A DNA stretch of 64,000 bases, from contig NZ_CP113797.1 of NCBI RefSeq assembly GCF_026802175.1, positions 3,325,026 to 3,389,025 on the forward strand, read 5' to 3'. Below are positions 46,815 to 58,017 of the stretch, in pieces. A model generated the notes under the pieces. It was not told the origin of the DNA and searched no databases. It saw nothing but the letters and a program-made list of their open reading frames with translations. Origin of the DNA: Thermocoleostomius sinensis A174 (GTDB taxonomy: Bacteria; Cyanobacteriota; Cyanobacteriia; Elainellales; Elainellaceae). The first letter of the stretch is position 1. The number at the start of each line of letters is the position of its first letter. The position numbers and the translations under genes were made by a program.

Positions 46815-48013
46815 CTATTTACCTCGACAACAATGCCACCACAAAAATCGATCCTATCGTGTTAGAGGCAATGCTGCCTTACCTGCAAGAGTATTATGGT
46901 AATCCTTCCTCAATGCATACGTTCGGTGGACAGGTTAGTAAAGCGATTAGGAACGCTCGATTACAAATTGCAACCCTGATAGGGGCTGAAGAAACAGAAC
47001 TGATCTTTACTAGTTGTGGTACTGAAGGAAACAACACGGCTATTCGTGCGGCGATTGCTGCTCAACCTAACCGTAAACACATCATCACTACTCAAGTTGA
47101 ACATGCCTGTGTACTAAACGTGTGCAAACAGTTAGAAAAGCAAGGCTATACTGTCACCTACTTATCTGTTGACTCACAAGGTCAAATCGATTTGTTGGAG
47201 CTAGAAGCTGCCCTCACTGGAAATACAGCCCTTGTTTCTACAATGTATGCCAATAATGAAACAGGGGTCATTCTCCCGGTTGAGAAAATCGGTGCATTGG
47301 CAAAAGCCTACGATGCAATCTACCATGTGGATGCAGTACAAGCAGTGGGCAAACTGCCGCTAAATCTTCAATCTAGCCAGATTGATTTGTTAACGTTGTC
47401 TGGACATAAACTTCATGCTCCTAAGGGCATTGGTGCATTGTATGTTCGGCGCGGTTTTTGCTTCCGTCCGTTTCTTCTGGGTGGACATCAAGAGCGAGGG
47501 CGACGGGCAGGGACAGAAAATGTTGCTGGCATCATTGGCTTGGGAGCAGCCGCTGAGTTAGCCCAACAGCACTTCGGCAAGATCACTCAACAAACACAAC
47601 TTCGCGATCGTCTCGAACAAGGATTACTGTCTACCATTCCTGACTGCCAAGTGAATGGAGATCGCACCAAGCGCTTGCCCAATACCACTAATATCGGCTT
47701 CAAATACATTGAGGGAGAAGCCATCTTGTTTTCTCTTAATCAGTATGGCATCTGTGCATCCTCTGGGTCTGCCTGCACCTCCGGTTCTTTAGAACCCTCC
47801 CATGTGTTGCGAGCTATGGGCTTACCTTATACCATCTTGCACGGTTCCATCCGGTTTAGCCTTTCTCGATATACCACCCTTAGGGAAATCGATCGAGTTC
47901 TTGAACTCATGCCAGCAATTGTAGAACGCTTACGGGCCCTTTCTCCCTTCAACACAGATCAAGCGGATTGGCTTCAAGACCGTGAAGAAGCAATCATTGT
48001 TGGTAGCAAGTGA
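46811..48013 (+). CDS. nifS: Cysteine desulfurase NifS
   Basis: PLP enzyme that supplies persulfide sulfur for nitrogenase Fe-S clusters. 400 residues, GTG start at 46811 overlapping the fdxN stop (GTGA). Opens TIYLDNNATTKIDPIVLEAM; PLP lysine K200 in LTLSGHKLHAPKGIGALY; active cysteine C322 in SSGSACTSGSLEPSHVLRAM; conserved YANNETGVI and HVDAVQAVGK. Works with NifU encoded next. Confidence 0.97.
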   Translation: MTIYLDNNATTKIDPIVLEAMLPYLQEYYGNPSSMHTFGGQVSKAIRNARLQIATLIGAEETELIFTSCGTEGNNTAIRAAIAAQPNRKHIITTQVEHACVLNVCKQLEKQGYTVTYLSVDSQGQIDLLELEAALTGNTALVSTMYANNETGVILPVEKIGALAKAYDAIYHVDAVQAVGKLPLNLQSSQIDLLTLSGHKLHAPKGIGALYVRRGFCFRPFLLGGHQERGRRAGTENVAGIIGLGAAAELAQQHFGKITQQTQLRDRLEQGLLSTIPDCQVNGDRTKRLPNTTNIGFKYIEGEAILFSLNQYGICASSGSACTSGSLEPSHVLRAMGLPYTILHGSIRFSLSRYTTLREIDRVLELMPAIVERLRALSPFNTDQADWLQDREEAIIVGSK

Positions 48014-48078
48014 TTAGCAATGTTAATCAACAGTCATTAGATTGCACCCTCTTATTCACTCACTCCTCCTAAAAAGCT

Positions 48079-48993
48079 ATGTGGGACTACACCGATAAAG
48101 TACTAGATCTCTTTTACAATCCCAAAAACCAAGGGACAATCGTTGATACGAACGAACCTGGAATTGCCGTAGTATTCGGCGAGGTTGGTAGCATTGCTTG
48201 TGGAGATGCATTACGTCTGCATCTGAAGATTGATATTACTTCGGATAAAATTCTAGATGCTCGCTTTCAAACCTTTGGATGTACCAGTGCGATCGCCTCC
48301 TCATCTGCTCTCACTGAATTGATTAAAGATTTAACACTAGATGAAGCCTTGAAAATTACAAATCAAGAAATTGCCGATTATTTGGGAGGATTGCCAGAAG
48401 CAAAAATGCATTGTTCTGTTATGGGACAAGAAGCACTGGAAGCTGCCATCTATAATTATCGTGGAATTAAAGTTGAACAGCATGAAGAAGATGAAGGCAC
48501 ATTAATTTGTACCTGCTTCAGCGTTAGCGAGAATAAAATTCGTCGAGTTGCGATCGAAAATAATTTAACGACTGCTGAACAAGTGACTAGCTATGTGAAA
48601 GCTGGTGGAGGCTGTAGCGCTTGTTTAGCTGCGATTGAGGATATTCTGACAGCGGTGCAGCAGGAGACAACGGCAACGTCTAAGCGATTGGCAACAGAAA
48701 TTGCAATGGCTCAAGAAAAAGCTCTAGATCGCGATCGAACGGTAAAGCCGCTCACAACGGTACAGAAAATTACATTGATTCAGCGTGTACTAGAAGAAGT
48801 TCGCCCGCTTCTACTAGCAGACGGAGGCGATGTTGAACTTTACGATGTAGATGGTAACACAGTAAAAGTCTTGCTGAAAGGTGCATGCGGTTCCTGTTCA
48901 TCCAGTACAGCAACCCTCAAAAGTGCAATTGAGGCTCGTTTGCAGGAGCAGGTTTTACCCACTCTGGTTGTCGAAGCGGTCGAAGCGATATAA
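48079..48993 (+). CDS. nifU: NifU iron-sulfur scaffold
   Basis: Modular scaffold for [4Fe-4S] assembly on nitrogenase proteins. 304 residues, three domains: IscU-like N-terminus (about 1-130; ligands in IACGDALRLHLKI, FGCTSAIASSSALTEL and MHCSVMGQEALEAAI), central [2Fe-2S] BFD-type domain (LICTCFSVSENKIRRVAIE ... GGGCSACLAAIEDI) and a C-terminal Nfu domain with CGSCSSSTATLKSAIE. All cluster cysteines are present. A ~330-nt gap separates it from nifH. Confidence 0.97.
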   Translation: MWDYTDKVLDLFYNPKNQGTIVDTNEPGIAVVFGEVGSIACGDALRLHLKIDITSDKILDARFQTFGCTSAIASSSALTELIKDLTLDEALKITNQEIADYLGGLPEAKMHCSVMGQEALEAAIYNYRGIKVEQHEEDEGTLICTCFSVSENKIRRVAIENNLTTAEQVTSYVKAGGGCSACLAAIEDILTAVQQETTATSKRLATEIAMAQEKALDRDRTVKPLTTVQKITLIQRVLEEVRPLLLADGGDVELYDVDGNTVKVLLKGACGSCSSSTATLKSAIEARLQEQVLPTLVVEAVEAI

Positions 48994-50216
<1,223 letters not shown>

Positions 50217-50351
50217 CACCAGTGGAATAGAAGGGAGACAAAAATCATGACCTAATTAGAACGTTGAATGGTTTTTTACTCCCTTTCATCTCTCCCGTTT
50301 ACGTTCCACAATTTCCCTTACCTTTTTATCCTACAGCTTGAGAGGAAAACC

Positions 50352-51830
50352 ATGACCTATACCGAAGAGACACAAGCACCTAAAATTGAGAAAAAGCAGA
50401 TCATCAATGAAGTCCTAGAAGCCTATCCAGACAAGGCTGGGAAAAAGCGCGCGAAGCACTTAAATGTGCACGAAGAAGGTAAATCGGACTGCGGGGTCAA
50501 GTCTAACATCAAATCTTTGCCTGGGGTTATGACTACTCGCGGTTGCGCTTATGCCGGAGCCAAAGGAGTAGTTTGGGGTCCCGTTAAGGACATGATTCAT
50601 CTTAGCCATGGCCCCGTTGGTTGTGGGTACTATTCTTGGTCTGGACGACGAAATTACTACATTGGTACAACTGGAATAGATACGTTTGGTACGATGCAGT
50701 TCACGTCTGATTTCCAAGAGCGAGACATCGTTTTTGGCGGAGACAAAAAACTGGCAAAGCTGCTGACCGAGATGAATGAATTGTTTCCACTTGCCAAGGG
50801 GGTTACGATCGAATCAGAATGCCCTGTCGGATTAATTGGAGATGACATTGAAGCCGTTGCCAAAAAGTCTGCTAAAGAAATTCAAAAGCCTGTCATTCCT
50901 GTCCGCTGTGAAGGATTTCGAGGTGTTTCCCAATCCCTTGGACACCATATTGCTAATGATACTGTTCGCGACTGGGCTTTACCGATCGCCGACAAGAAAG
51001 CCAAAGAAGGTACATTGAATTTTGAACCATCTCCCTATGATGTTGCAGTCATTGGTGATTACAATATCGGCGGTGATGCTTGGTCATCCCGAATCTTGTT
51101 AGAAGAAATGGGGTTGCGCGTCGTTACCCAGTTTTCTGGGGATGGCACCTGGAACGAAGTGTTGCTAACAACGCAGGTGAAGCTCAATTTGATTCACTGC
51201 TACCGCTCCATGAACTATATTTGCCGTCACATGGAAGAGACCTACGGCATTCCCTGGTTGGAGTTTAACTTCTTCGGTCCGACTCACATTGCTGAATCCT
51301 TGCGAGCCATTGCCAATCGATTTGACGACAAAATCAAAGAAGGCGCAGAGCGTGTAATTGCTAAATACCAAGCCCAAAGTGAAGCTGTAATCGCTAAGTA
51401 TCGTCCTCGTTTAGAGGGCAAAACGGTCATGCTGATGGTGGGTGGTCTGCGTCCTCGTCACGTCATTCCAGCCTTCAAAGATTTGGGAATGCAAGTGATT
51501 GGAACGGGCTACGAATTCGGTCATAACGATGACTACAAACGCACTACCGAATACATAGATGACGCTACCCTCATCTATGACGACGTGACAGGCTACGAGT
51601 TTGAACAATTCGCTCATAAGCTGAAACCAGACCTCATTGCCGCAGGTATCAAAGAGAAGTACGTCTTTCAAAAAATGGCTCTTCCCTTCCGCCAGATGCA
51701 TTCCTGGGATTATTCCGGTCCATATCACGGCTATGACGGATTTGCTATCTTTGCCCGCGACATGGATTTGGCTCTCAATAGCCCCACTTGGGGGTTGGTG
51801 AAAGCTCCTTGGAAGCAAGCTGAAGAGTAG
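50352..51830 (+). CDS. nifD: Nitrogenase MoFe protein alpha chain
   Basis: Carries FeMo-cofactor. 492 residues from ATG 50352 ([20 protein letters not shown]), preceded by GAGAGGAAAACC; a frame open back to 50268 is the C/T-rich leader. P-cluster cysteines C65, C91 and C157 ([32 protein letters not shown]); FeMo-co ligands C283 (HCYRSMNYI) and H450 ([13 protein letters not shown]). Not interrupted by an excision element, unlike many heterocystous strains. Confidence 0.98.
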   Translation: MTYTEETQAPKIEKKQIINEVLEAYPDKAGKKRAKHLNVHEEGKSDCGVKSNIKSLPGVMTTRGCAYAGAKGVVWGPVKDMIHLSHGPVGCGYYSWSGRRNYYIGTTGIDTFGTMQFTSDFQERDIVFGGDKKLAKLLTEMNELFPLAKGVTIESECPVGLIGDDIEAVAKKSAKEIQKPVIPVRCEGFRGVSQSLGHHIANDTVRDWALPIADKKAKEGTLNFEPSPYDVAVIGDYNIGGDAWSSRILLEEMGLRVVTQFSGDGTWNEVLLTTQVKLNLIHCYRSMNYICRHMEETYGIPWLEFNFFGPTHIAESLRAIANRFDDKIKEGAERVIAKYQAQSEAVIAKYRPRLEGKTVMLMVGGLRPRHVIPAFKDLGMQVIGTGYEFGHNDDYKRTTEYIDDATLIYDDVTGYEFEQFAHKLKPDLIAAGIKEKYVFQKMALPFRQMHSWDYSGPYHGYDGFAIFARDMDLALNSPTWGLVKAPWKQAEE

Positions 51831-51926
51831 ATAGATCATTGGATTGATGGGTCGCTATCTACTTATCCACTCCATCTTCTACTTCCGACCCTCTATCCCC
51901 CGCCTATCCCCACAGGAGATAATCAT

Positions 51927-53462
51927 ATGGCTCAAAATGTTGACCAAATTAAAGACCACGTTGAACTATTCCATCAGCCAGAATATCAGGAGCTTTTTCA
52001 AGGCAAGAAGGAATTTGAAGACTGCCATAGTGCTGACGAAATTACGCGAGTAGCAGAGTGGACGAAAAGTTGGGATTATCGCGAGAAGAATTTTGCCCGT
52101 GAAGCACTCACAGTTAACCCGGCTAAGGCGTGTCAGCCACTTGGAGCAATTTTTGCAGCATCTGGATTTGAAGGAACCTTACCCTTTGTTCATGGTTCCC
52201 AAGGATGTGTAGCATACTTTCGTACTCATCTAACTCGCCACTTCAAAGAACCTTTTTCTGCTGTTTCATCCTCTATGACAGAAGATGCAGCCGTATTTGG
52301 AGGGTTGCAAAATATGGTGGATGGACTAGAGAATGCCTACACGCTGTACAAGCCCAAAATGATTGCTATGTGTACCACTTGCATGGCAGAAGTGATTGGG
52401 GATGACTTGCAAGCCTTCATCAAAACATCCAAAGAAAGGGGATCAATTCCAGTAGACTTTCCAGTTCCCTATGCGCATACACCTAGCTTCGTTGGTTCCC
52501 ACATCACGGGCTATGACAATATGCTTAAAGGAATTTTAGCGAATCTTACTGAAAACAAACAATCAGAATCAAAAAACGGCAAGTGGAATTTCATTCCAGG
52601 ATTTGACACTTATACGGTTAACAACCGTGAATTAAGGCGAATCTTGAATTTGTTTGGTATTGATGCCACGATCTTAGCGGATAACTCCGATACATTTGAT
52701 TCTCCTAATGAAGGTGAATTTGTTATGTATCAGGGTAAGACAACGCTAGAAGAAGGTGCTGATTCTATCAATGCAGAAGGAACGATCGCTCTGCAAGCTT
52801 ATTCCACCACCAAAACACGCGAGTACATTGAAAAGGAGTGGCAACAACCAACACTCGTATTGCGTCCCGTTGGCATTCGAGGAACGGACGCCTTTTTGCA
52901 AAAGCTATCTGAAATTAGTGGTAAACCCATTCCCAGAGAACTAGAAATTGAGCGAGGACGCGCCATTGATGCCATGACTGATTCTCAAGCTTGGATTCAT
53001 GGCAAGAGCGTGGCTCTTTACGGCGATCCTGACCTAGTCTATGGATTAGTGAGCTTCTTACTAGAGCTTGGTGCAGAGCCAACTCACATCGTTGTCACCA
53101 ATAGCAACGAAGTCTTCGAAGCAGAACTGCAAACTTTGCTCGATTCTAGCCAGTACGGAACTAACGCCAAGCTTTGGTCAGGCAAGGACTTGTGGCATCT
53201 TCGATCGCTCATGTTCACAGAACCCGTTGATTTGCTAATCGGCAATTCCTATGGTAAATACCTTTGGCGAGATACCGGCACTCCCCTAGCTCGGATTGGT
53301 TATCCTCTTTTCGATCGCCATCATCTGCACCGATACCCAACCCTGGGTTATACCGGAGCGTTGAACTTACTCAACTGGACAGTGAACACCATTCTAGATG
53401 ATCTTGATCGTAAAACCATCGTTCCTGCCAAAACTGATATCTCCTACGATTTGATTCGATAA
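51927..53462 (+). CDS. nifK: Nitrogenase MoFe protein beta chain
   Basis: Forms the alpha2-beta2 MoFe protein and half of each P-cluster. 511 residues, ACAGGAGATAAT before ATG 51927. P-cluster cysteines C69 (NPAKACQPLGAI), C94 (HGSQGCVAYFRTH) and C152 (MCTTCMAEVIGDD). The C-terminus ends PAKTDISYDLIR. It lies 96 nt after nifD and is followed by a strong hairpin. Confidence 0.98.
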   Translation: MAQNVDQIKDHVELFHQPEYQELFQGKKEFEDCHSADEITRVAEWTKSWDYREKNFAREALTVNPAKACQPLGAIFAASGFEGTLPFVHGSQGCVAYFRTHLTRHFKEPFSAVSSSMTEDAAVFGGLQNMVDGLENAYTLYKPKMIAMCTTCMAEVIGDDLQAFIKTSKERGSIPVDFPVPYAHTPSFVGSHITGYDNMLKGILANLTENKQSESKNGKWNFIPGFDTYTVNNRELRRILNLFGIDATILADNSDTFDSPNEGEFVMYQGKTTLEEGADSINAEGTIALQAYSTTKTREYIEKEWQQPTLVLRPVGIRGTDAFLQKLSEISGKPIPRELEIERGRAIDAMTDSQAWIHGKSVALYGDPDLVYGLVSFLLELGAEPTHIVVTNSNEVFEAELQTLLDSSQYGTNAKLWSGKDLWHLRSLMFTEPVDLLIGNSYGKYLWRDTGTPLARIGYPLFDRHHLHRYPTLGYTGALNLLNWTVNTILDDLDRKTIVPAKTDISYDLIR

Positions 53463-53471
53463 GGCTCCGCG

Positions 53472-53509
53472 TAGAGATGTTGCCTGCTCAACATCTCTAC
53501 TTTCTTCCT
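53472..53509 (+). terminator. Strong hairpin after nifK
   Basis: Perfect 12-bp stem GTAGAGATGTTG (53472-53483), loop CCTGCT, CAACATCTCTAC (53490-53501), followed by TTTCTTCC. It starts 10 nt after the nifK stop. The pyrimidine tail is only partly T, so it may be a partial terminator or a 3' mRNA stabiliser that sets nifHDK above downstream nif expression. Confidence 0.7.
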
Positions 53510-53529
53510 TCACCCCTAAGGTGCTTTCT

Positions 53530-53844
53530 ATGTTCATCAGAATCTACAATCATCTACCTCCATTATCATTTACTGGGCAATCAAAGTTTGACTTATTTGC
53601 TCCATTACGACGATGGATTAACAGTATCGAAATCCATCATCCCAAGACTGCTCATTATTTCTGCCAACTTATTCCTTGTCAATGTGCATTTGAGAGAGAC
53701 ATTCGAGTCTTTGGAAAGACCTATCATATTCCTGCACTTTGTAAACTCAACCCCCTTTACGAGGAATTAATCAGCTTGAGACTTCGATCTCTCACATACC
53801 TCACCGATGTATGTGCAGAGAATGTTAACAAATACATTTGTTAG
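53530..53844 (+). CDS. Mo-dependent nitrogenase C-terminal-domain protein
   Basis: 104 residues from ATG 53530, which has AAGGTG upstream (GTG 53521 is an alternative). Blocks FDLFAPLRRWINSIEIHHPK, AHYFCQLIPCQCAFERDIRVFG, HIPALCKLNPLYEELISLRLRSL and YLTDVCAENV match the Mo-nitro_C domain, a short cysteine-rich family found in cyanobacterial nif clusters, either alone or on larger proteins. No biochemical role is established. Placed between nifK and the fused nifEN, so a role in cofactor assembly or insertion is possible. Confidence 0.8.
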   Translation: MFIRIYNHLPPLSFTGQSKFDLFAPLRRWINSIEIHHPKTAHYFCQLIPCQCAFERDIRVFGKTYHIPALCKLNPLYEELISLRLRSLTYLTDVCAENVNKYIC

Positions 53845-53965
53845 GTAATCAGTAATTGCCGATCGGCAATTTGCGATCGTATCCTTCCCCTTTCCGACTT
53901 CCAACTCTCAACTTCCCACTCCCTCTTCCCGATTTCCTAATCCCTTACCCACTAGGACTTGAGCC

Positions 53966-56698
53966 ATGAAAATGACCCAAGGCAAAGTTAAAGAACTACT
54001 GGCTGAACCCGGTTGTGAACATAATCAACATAAACACGGTGACAAGAAAAATAAGACTTGTACTCAACAAGCTCAGCCTGGTGCTGCCCAAGGAGGTTGT
54101 GCCTTTGACGGAGCCATGATTGCACTTGTTCCAATTACTGATGTGGCTCATATTGTGCACGGACCAATTGCCTGTGCAGGAAATTCCTGGGGCAGCCGAG
54201 GCAGCCTTTCTTCTGGTTCGATGCTTTACAAAATGGGCTTCACCACAGATTTAACTGAGAATGATGTGATCTTTGGTGGCGAAAAGCAACTGCATAAATC
54301 TATTTTGGAAGTACATCAGCAATATCAACCAGCCGCTATTTTTGTCTACTCTACTTGCGTCACCGCATTAATTGGAGATGATTTGGACGCTGTTTGCCAA
54401 AAAGCAGCCGAACAAACTGGCACTCCTGTCATTCCTGTCAATTCTCCTGGCTTCATTGGCAGCAAAAATCTGGGGAATCGAGTTGGGGGTGAAGCTCTAC
54501 TAGAGTATGTAATTGGTACAGCAGAGCCAGAATATACCACTCCTTATGACATTAATCTGATTGGAGAATACAATATTGCTGGCGAATTATGGAACGTATT
54601 GCCCCTGTTTGAAAAGGTGGGAATTCGAGTTCTATCTAAAATTACAGGAGATGCTCGTTATCACGAGGTTGCCTGTGCACATCGGGCTAAGCTCAATGTC
54701 ATGATTTGTTCCAAGGCACTGATCAATATGGCTCGCAAGATGGAAGAACGCTATGGTATTCCTTACATTGAAGAGTCATTCTACGGTGTTGAAGATATGA
54801 ATCGCTGCTTGCGGAATGTTGCCTTAAAGTTAGGTGACGCTGCTCTCCAACAGCGTGTTGAACGCCTGATTACTGAGGAAGTGAACCAACTTAATGATGT
54901 GCTAGTGCCCTATCGCGATCGATTACAAGGAAAACGAGTTGTTCTATATACCGGAGGTGTAAAAAGTTGGTCAATTATTTCAGCAGCAAAAGATTTAGGA
55001 ATGCAAGTTGTTGCAACTAGCACCAAAAAAAGCACTGAAGAAGACAAAGCCAGAATTAGGGAATTGCTTGGTCAAGATGGATTAATGTTGGAAAAAGGCA
55101 ACGCCCAAGAACTACTGCAAGTCATTGCTCAAACCCAAGCAGATATGTTAATTGCAGGAGGAAGAAATCAGTACACAGCCTTGAAAGCTCGAATTCCATT
55201 CCTTGACATTAACCAAGAACGCCATCACTCCTATGCAGGGTACGCAGGTATGGTAGAAATAGCCAAAGAGCTAGAAGAGTCCCTTTATAGTCCTATTTGG
55301 CAGCAGGTGCGGCAGATGGCGCCTTGGGAAATGCAGCAGATAGGGAAAAATGAAGATAGGAAAATGCCTTGTAATAATTCGATTGCTCAAGTTGTCACCT
55401 CTAAAAAGGTAATTGCTGTTAATCCTCTCAAACAAAGCCAGCCTCTGGGTGCTGCACTGGCTTTTTTGGGACTCAAGGGCATGATGCCATTGTTTCACGG
55501 TTCGCAAGGATGTACAGCCTTTGCCAAAGTCATGCTTGTGCGACATTTCCGGGAAGCAATTCCGCTCTCTACAACTGCTATGACAGAGGTTAGCACGATC
55601 TTGGGAGGAGAAGAAAATGTAGAGCAGGCGATTCTTACCATTGTGGAGAAATTTCAGCCGGAAATCATTGGGCTTTGTACCACCGGACTCACTGAAACTC
55701 GTGGAGATGACATGGAAGGGATACTACGCAACTTTCGCAAGAAGCATCCTCAACTTCATCATCTACCGATTGTTTTGGTTTCTACAGCTGATTTTAAGGG
55801 AGCACTTCAGGATGGTTTTGCTGCCGCCGTTGAAGGACTAGTTAAAGAATTACCACAACTAGATGATGCTAAACCAGATCAAATTACGGTTTTAGCAGGT
55901 TCACTATTATCTCCTGGGGATGTCCAGGAATTGAAAGAAATCATTGCTAACTTCGGATTGACACCAATCATTATTCCAGATTTATCAGATTCTTTAGACG
56001 GTCACCTAGAAGATTCTTACAGTGCTGTCACTACTGGAGGCACAACTGTCACAGAGTTGCAGGAGATTGGGCGATCTGTCTACACTTTTGCGATCGGCGA
56101 AAGTATGCGAGAAGCTGCTGATATTTTAGAACGACGATTTGGAATCCCTTATGAAGTCTTTCCTCAATTAACCGGATTAACGGCTGTCGATCAATTTCTG
56201 CAAGCCCTCGCTGATTTAAGTGGAGTAGACATACCTGAACGCTATCGCCATCAACGTCGTCAGCTTCAGGATGCGATGCTTGACACTCATTTTTACTTTG
56301 GTCGGAAGCGAATTGCTTTGGCTCTCGAACCCGATTTGCTATACACCATTGCGGGATGGTTGAAGGTAATGGGAGCCGAAATTCAGGTGGCTGTTACAAC
56401 AACGAGATCTCCCTTATTGGAGCAAATACCAATTGAAACAGTGGTGATTGGTGATCTAGGCGATTTTGAACAATTAGCCGTTGGCTCCGACTTGATTATT
56501 ACCAATTCCAATGGAGCAGCGATCGCCCAGCGTCTCAATATTCCTCTGTATCGACTAGGTTTTCCAATCTTCGATCGGCTCGGCAATGGACAACGATGCA
56601 CAATTGGTTATCGCGGAACAATGCAACTGTTATTTGATATTGGCAATCTGTTCTTGGAAGAACAGGAGAAGATGCTCCGTGCAGATAGAGCGAAATAG
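53966..56698 (+). CDS. nifEN: Fused NifE-NifN FeMo-cofactor scaffold
   Basis: Single 910-residue protein. NifE occupies about 1-455: [71 protein letters not shown], ending at [16 protein letters not shown]...QMAPWE. A linker of about 20 residues (with Met456 and Met467, the latter a possible relic of a nifN start at 55364) joins Nif[53 protein letters not shown]. No stop or frameshift separates them. The two subunits normally form an alpha2-beta2 scaffold that matures NifB-co to FeMo-co. ATG 53966, with TAGGACTTGAG upstream. Confidence 0.95.
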   Translation: MKMTQGKVKELLAEPGCEHNQHKHGDKKNKTCTQQAQPGAAQGGCAFDGAMIALVPITDVAHIVHGPIACAGNSWGSRGSLSSGSMLYKMGFTTDLTENDVIFGGEKQLHKSILEVHQQYQPAAIFVYSTCVTALIGDDLDAVCQKAAEQTGTPVIPVNSPGFIGSKNLGNRVGGEALLEYVIGTAEPEYTTPYDINLIGEYNIAGELWNVLPLFEKVGIRVLSKITGDARYHEVACAHRAKLNVMICSKALINMARKMEERYGIPYIEESFYGVEDMNRCLRNVALKLGDAALQQRVERLITEEVNQLNDVLVPYRDRLQGKRVVLYTGGVKSWSIISAAKDLGMQVVATSTKKSTEEDKARIRELLGQDGLMLEKGNAQELLQVIAQTQADMLIAGGRNQYTALKARIPFLDINQERHHSYAGYAGMVEIAKELEESLYSPIWQQVRQMAPWEMQQIGKNEDRKMPCNNSIAQVVTSKKVIAVNPLKQSQPLGAALAFLGLKGMMPLFHGSQGCTAFAKVMLVRHFREAIPLSTTAMTEVSTILGGEENVEQAILTIVEKFQPEIIGLCTTGLTETRGDDMEGILRNFRKKHPQLHHLPIVLVSTADFKGALQDGFAAAVEGLVKELPQLDDAKPDQITVLAGSLLSPGDVQELKEIIANFGLTPIIIPDLSDSLDGHLEDSYSAVTTGGTTVTELQEIGRSVYTFAIGESMREAADILERRFGIPYEVFPQLTGLTAVDQFLQALADLSGVDIPERYRHQRRQLQDAMLDTHFYFGRKRIALALEPDLLYTIAGWLKVMGAEIQVAVTTTRSPLLEQIPIETVVIGDLGDFEQLAVGSDLIITNSNGAAIAQRLNIPLYRLGFPIFDRLGNGQRCTIGYRGTMQLLFDIGNLFLEEQEKMLRADRAK

Positions 56699-56713
56699 TT
56701 AGCTAGGTAATAA

Positions 56714-56749
56714 AGTATTAGCGATCGCTAGTAATCAATACTCTTTTTT
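56714..56749 (+). terminator. Hairpin with T-run after nifEN
   Basis: AGTATT (56714-56719) pairs with AATACT (56737-56742) around a HIP1 core AGCGATCGCTAG, then C and six Ts (56744-56749). Terminator-like but with an A/T stem, so perhaps only partial; nifX follows 70 nt later on the same strand. Confidence 0.35.
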
Positions 56750-56818
56750 GTTCTCTACAGCGTTACGCCATTACCTCTTCCCTTTACTTCCTTCTCAATG
56801 ACAACAAGGAGGCTTACG

Positions 56819-57208
56819 ATGAAAATTGCTTTCACCACCAATGATCTTGTTCATATTGACGCTCATTTCGGTTGGGCTAAGAAAATTGTAGTTTATGAGG
56901 TTACGCCAAACGGATACGAGTTTTTAGAAACATTGGAATTTTTTGGCAATCTTCAAGAAGACGGCAACGAAGACAAGTTAGTCCCTAAACTAAATGCGCT
57001 ATCTGATTGCACCATTGTCTATGTTTCAGCGATCGGAGGTAGTGCAGCCGCTCGATTGATTCAGAGGAATATCACACCGATTAAAGCTCGATTCGAGGAG
57101 GAGAAAATTGATGAAGTATTGAACAAATTTGTAAAACTTTTGAACAGTAATCCACCCCCTTGGCTACGAAAAGCATTGCGAACCGATTTGGCAACCTTAC
57201 CAAACTAG
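56819..57208 (+). CDS. nifX: NifX cofactor carrier
   Basis: Shuttles NifB-co and precursors to NifEN. 129 residues from ATG 56819, chosen for AAGGAGG 8 nt upstream (another ATG at 56798 precedes that site). MKIAFTTNDLVHIDAHFGWA has the H-F-G-x-A block shared with the NifB tail; IVYVSAIGGSAAARLIQRN is typical; the C-terminal PPPWLRKALR is a common NifX ending. Confidence 0.94.
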   Translation: MKIAFTTNDLVHIDAHFGWAKKIVVYEVTPNGYEFLETLEFFGNLQEDGNEDKLVPKLNALSDCTIVYVSAIGGSAAARLIQRNITPIKARFEEEKIDEVLNKFVKLLNSNPPPWLRKALRTDLATLPN

Positions 57209-57251
57209 AAATCACTGCAAATTCTGTACTTTATCCAGAGAAGATTATCTT

Positions 57252-57728
57252 ATGAGTGCAACTGAAATTACCACCTCTACAATTGTCACCGAACTGTTAG
57301 AGTCTGATTTTGCTAAAGCATTAGTACAACAAATTCGAGTGAATGATCCCTATGGCACTTATCGCCATTGGTCAGATGAATTACTGCTCAAACCTTTTGT
57401 TGTCAGCCGCGCTCAGAAACGGGAAATTTCTGTTGATGGAGACGTCGATCCAACAACAAAAGGCCGGATCTTAGTGTTTTATCGAGCGATCGCTGCTCGT
57501 ATCGAGCAACAAACTGGACAATTGTCCCAAGTTGTCGTTGATCTGAGTCATGAAGGATTTGGTTGGGCTTTGATCTTTTCCGGTCGATTACTTTTGGTGG
57601 TTCGCACGTTACGAGATGCCCAACGGTTTGGATTTGATTCCTTCGAGAAACTCATCGCGGAAGGGGACAAATTAGCCAATATGGGGATAGAAATGGCAAC
57701 ACGCTATAGCGACGTTTGTAAACTCTAG
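57252..57728 (+). CDS. DUF269 NifX-associated protein
   Basis: 158 residues: TIVTELLESDFAKALVQQIR, DPYGTYRHWSDELLLKPFVVSRAQKREI, GRILVFYRAIAARIEQQTGQLSQVVVDLSHEGFGWALIF and LLLVVRTLRDAQRFGFDSFEKL. This is the DUF269 family that follows nifX in most diazotrophs; function unknown, probably cofactor handling. 43 nt after nifX. Confidence 0.9.
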   Translation: MSATEITTSTIVTELLESDFAKALVQQIRVNDPYGTYRHWSDELLLKPFVVSRAQKREISVDGDVDPTTKGRILVFYRAIAARIEQQTGQLSQVVVDLSHEGFGWALIFSGRLLLVVRTLRDAQRFGFDSFEKLIAEGDKLANMGIEMATRYSDVCKL

Positions 57729-57808
57729 CTAGTGAATAGCTGAGTTAAACAGCACCCAGTTATTCACCTACTTTCTACTGTCCTATGCAACTCTGTAGGT
57801 TACAACCA

Positions 57809-58015
57809 ATGGAATCATCCTTTACTCAAGATGAACTGAAGATTCAGATTAAACGTCTCAATAGTAAAGCAGGTCAACTCAAAATGGACTTGCACGATCT
57901 TACTGAAGGATTACCTACTGACTTTGAAAATCTCATACCATTAGCCACTGAAACCTATAGCATCTATCAACAACTTAGTGAACTGAAACAACAACTGAAA
58001 AAACTGGAGTTGTGA
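57809..58015 (+). CDS. DUF683/CCE_0567-type nif-cluster coiled coil protein
   Basis: 68 residues from ATG 57809 (ATG 57785 possible): MESSFTQDELKIQIKRLNSK, then AGQLKMDLHDLTEGLPTDFENL and a helix EQLKQQLKKLEL-like at the end (YQQLSELKQQLKKLEL). Two helices forming a hairpin, as in the CCE_0567 structure family that follows the DUF269 gene in nif clusters. Role not established. Its stop TGA overlaps the region of the nifW start. Confidence 0.85.
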   Translation: MESSFTQDELKIQIKRLNSKAGQLKMDLHDLTEGLPTDFENLIPLATETYSIYQQLSELKQQLKKLEL

Positions 58016-58017
58016 TC

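Noticed and set aside
50352-51830. Excision element in nifD
   Set aside because: The reading frame is continuous and all ligand residues are present.
53477-53770. 97-codon frame overlapping the Mo-nitrogenase domain gene
   Set aside because: It runs through the hairpin after nifK and is out of frame with the recognisable domain at 53530-53844.
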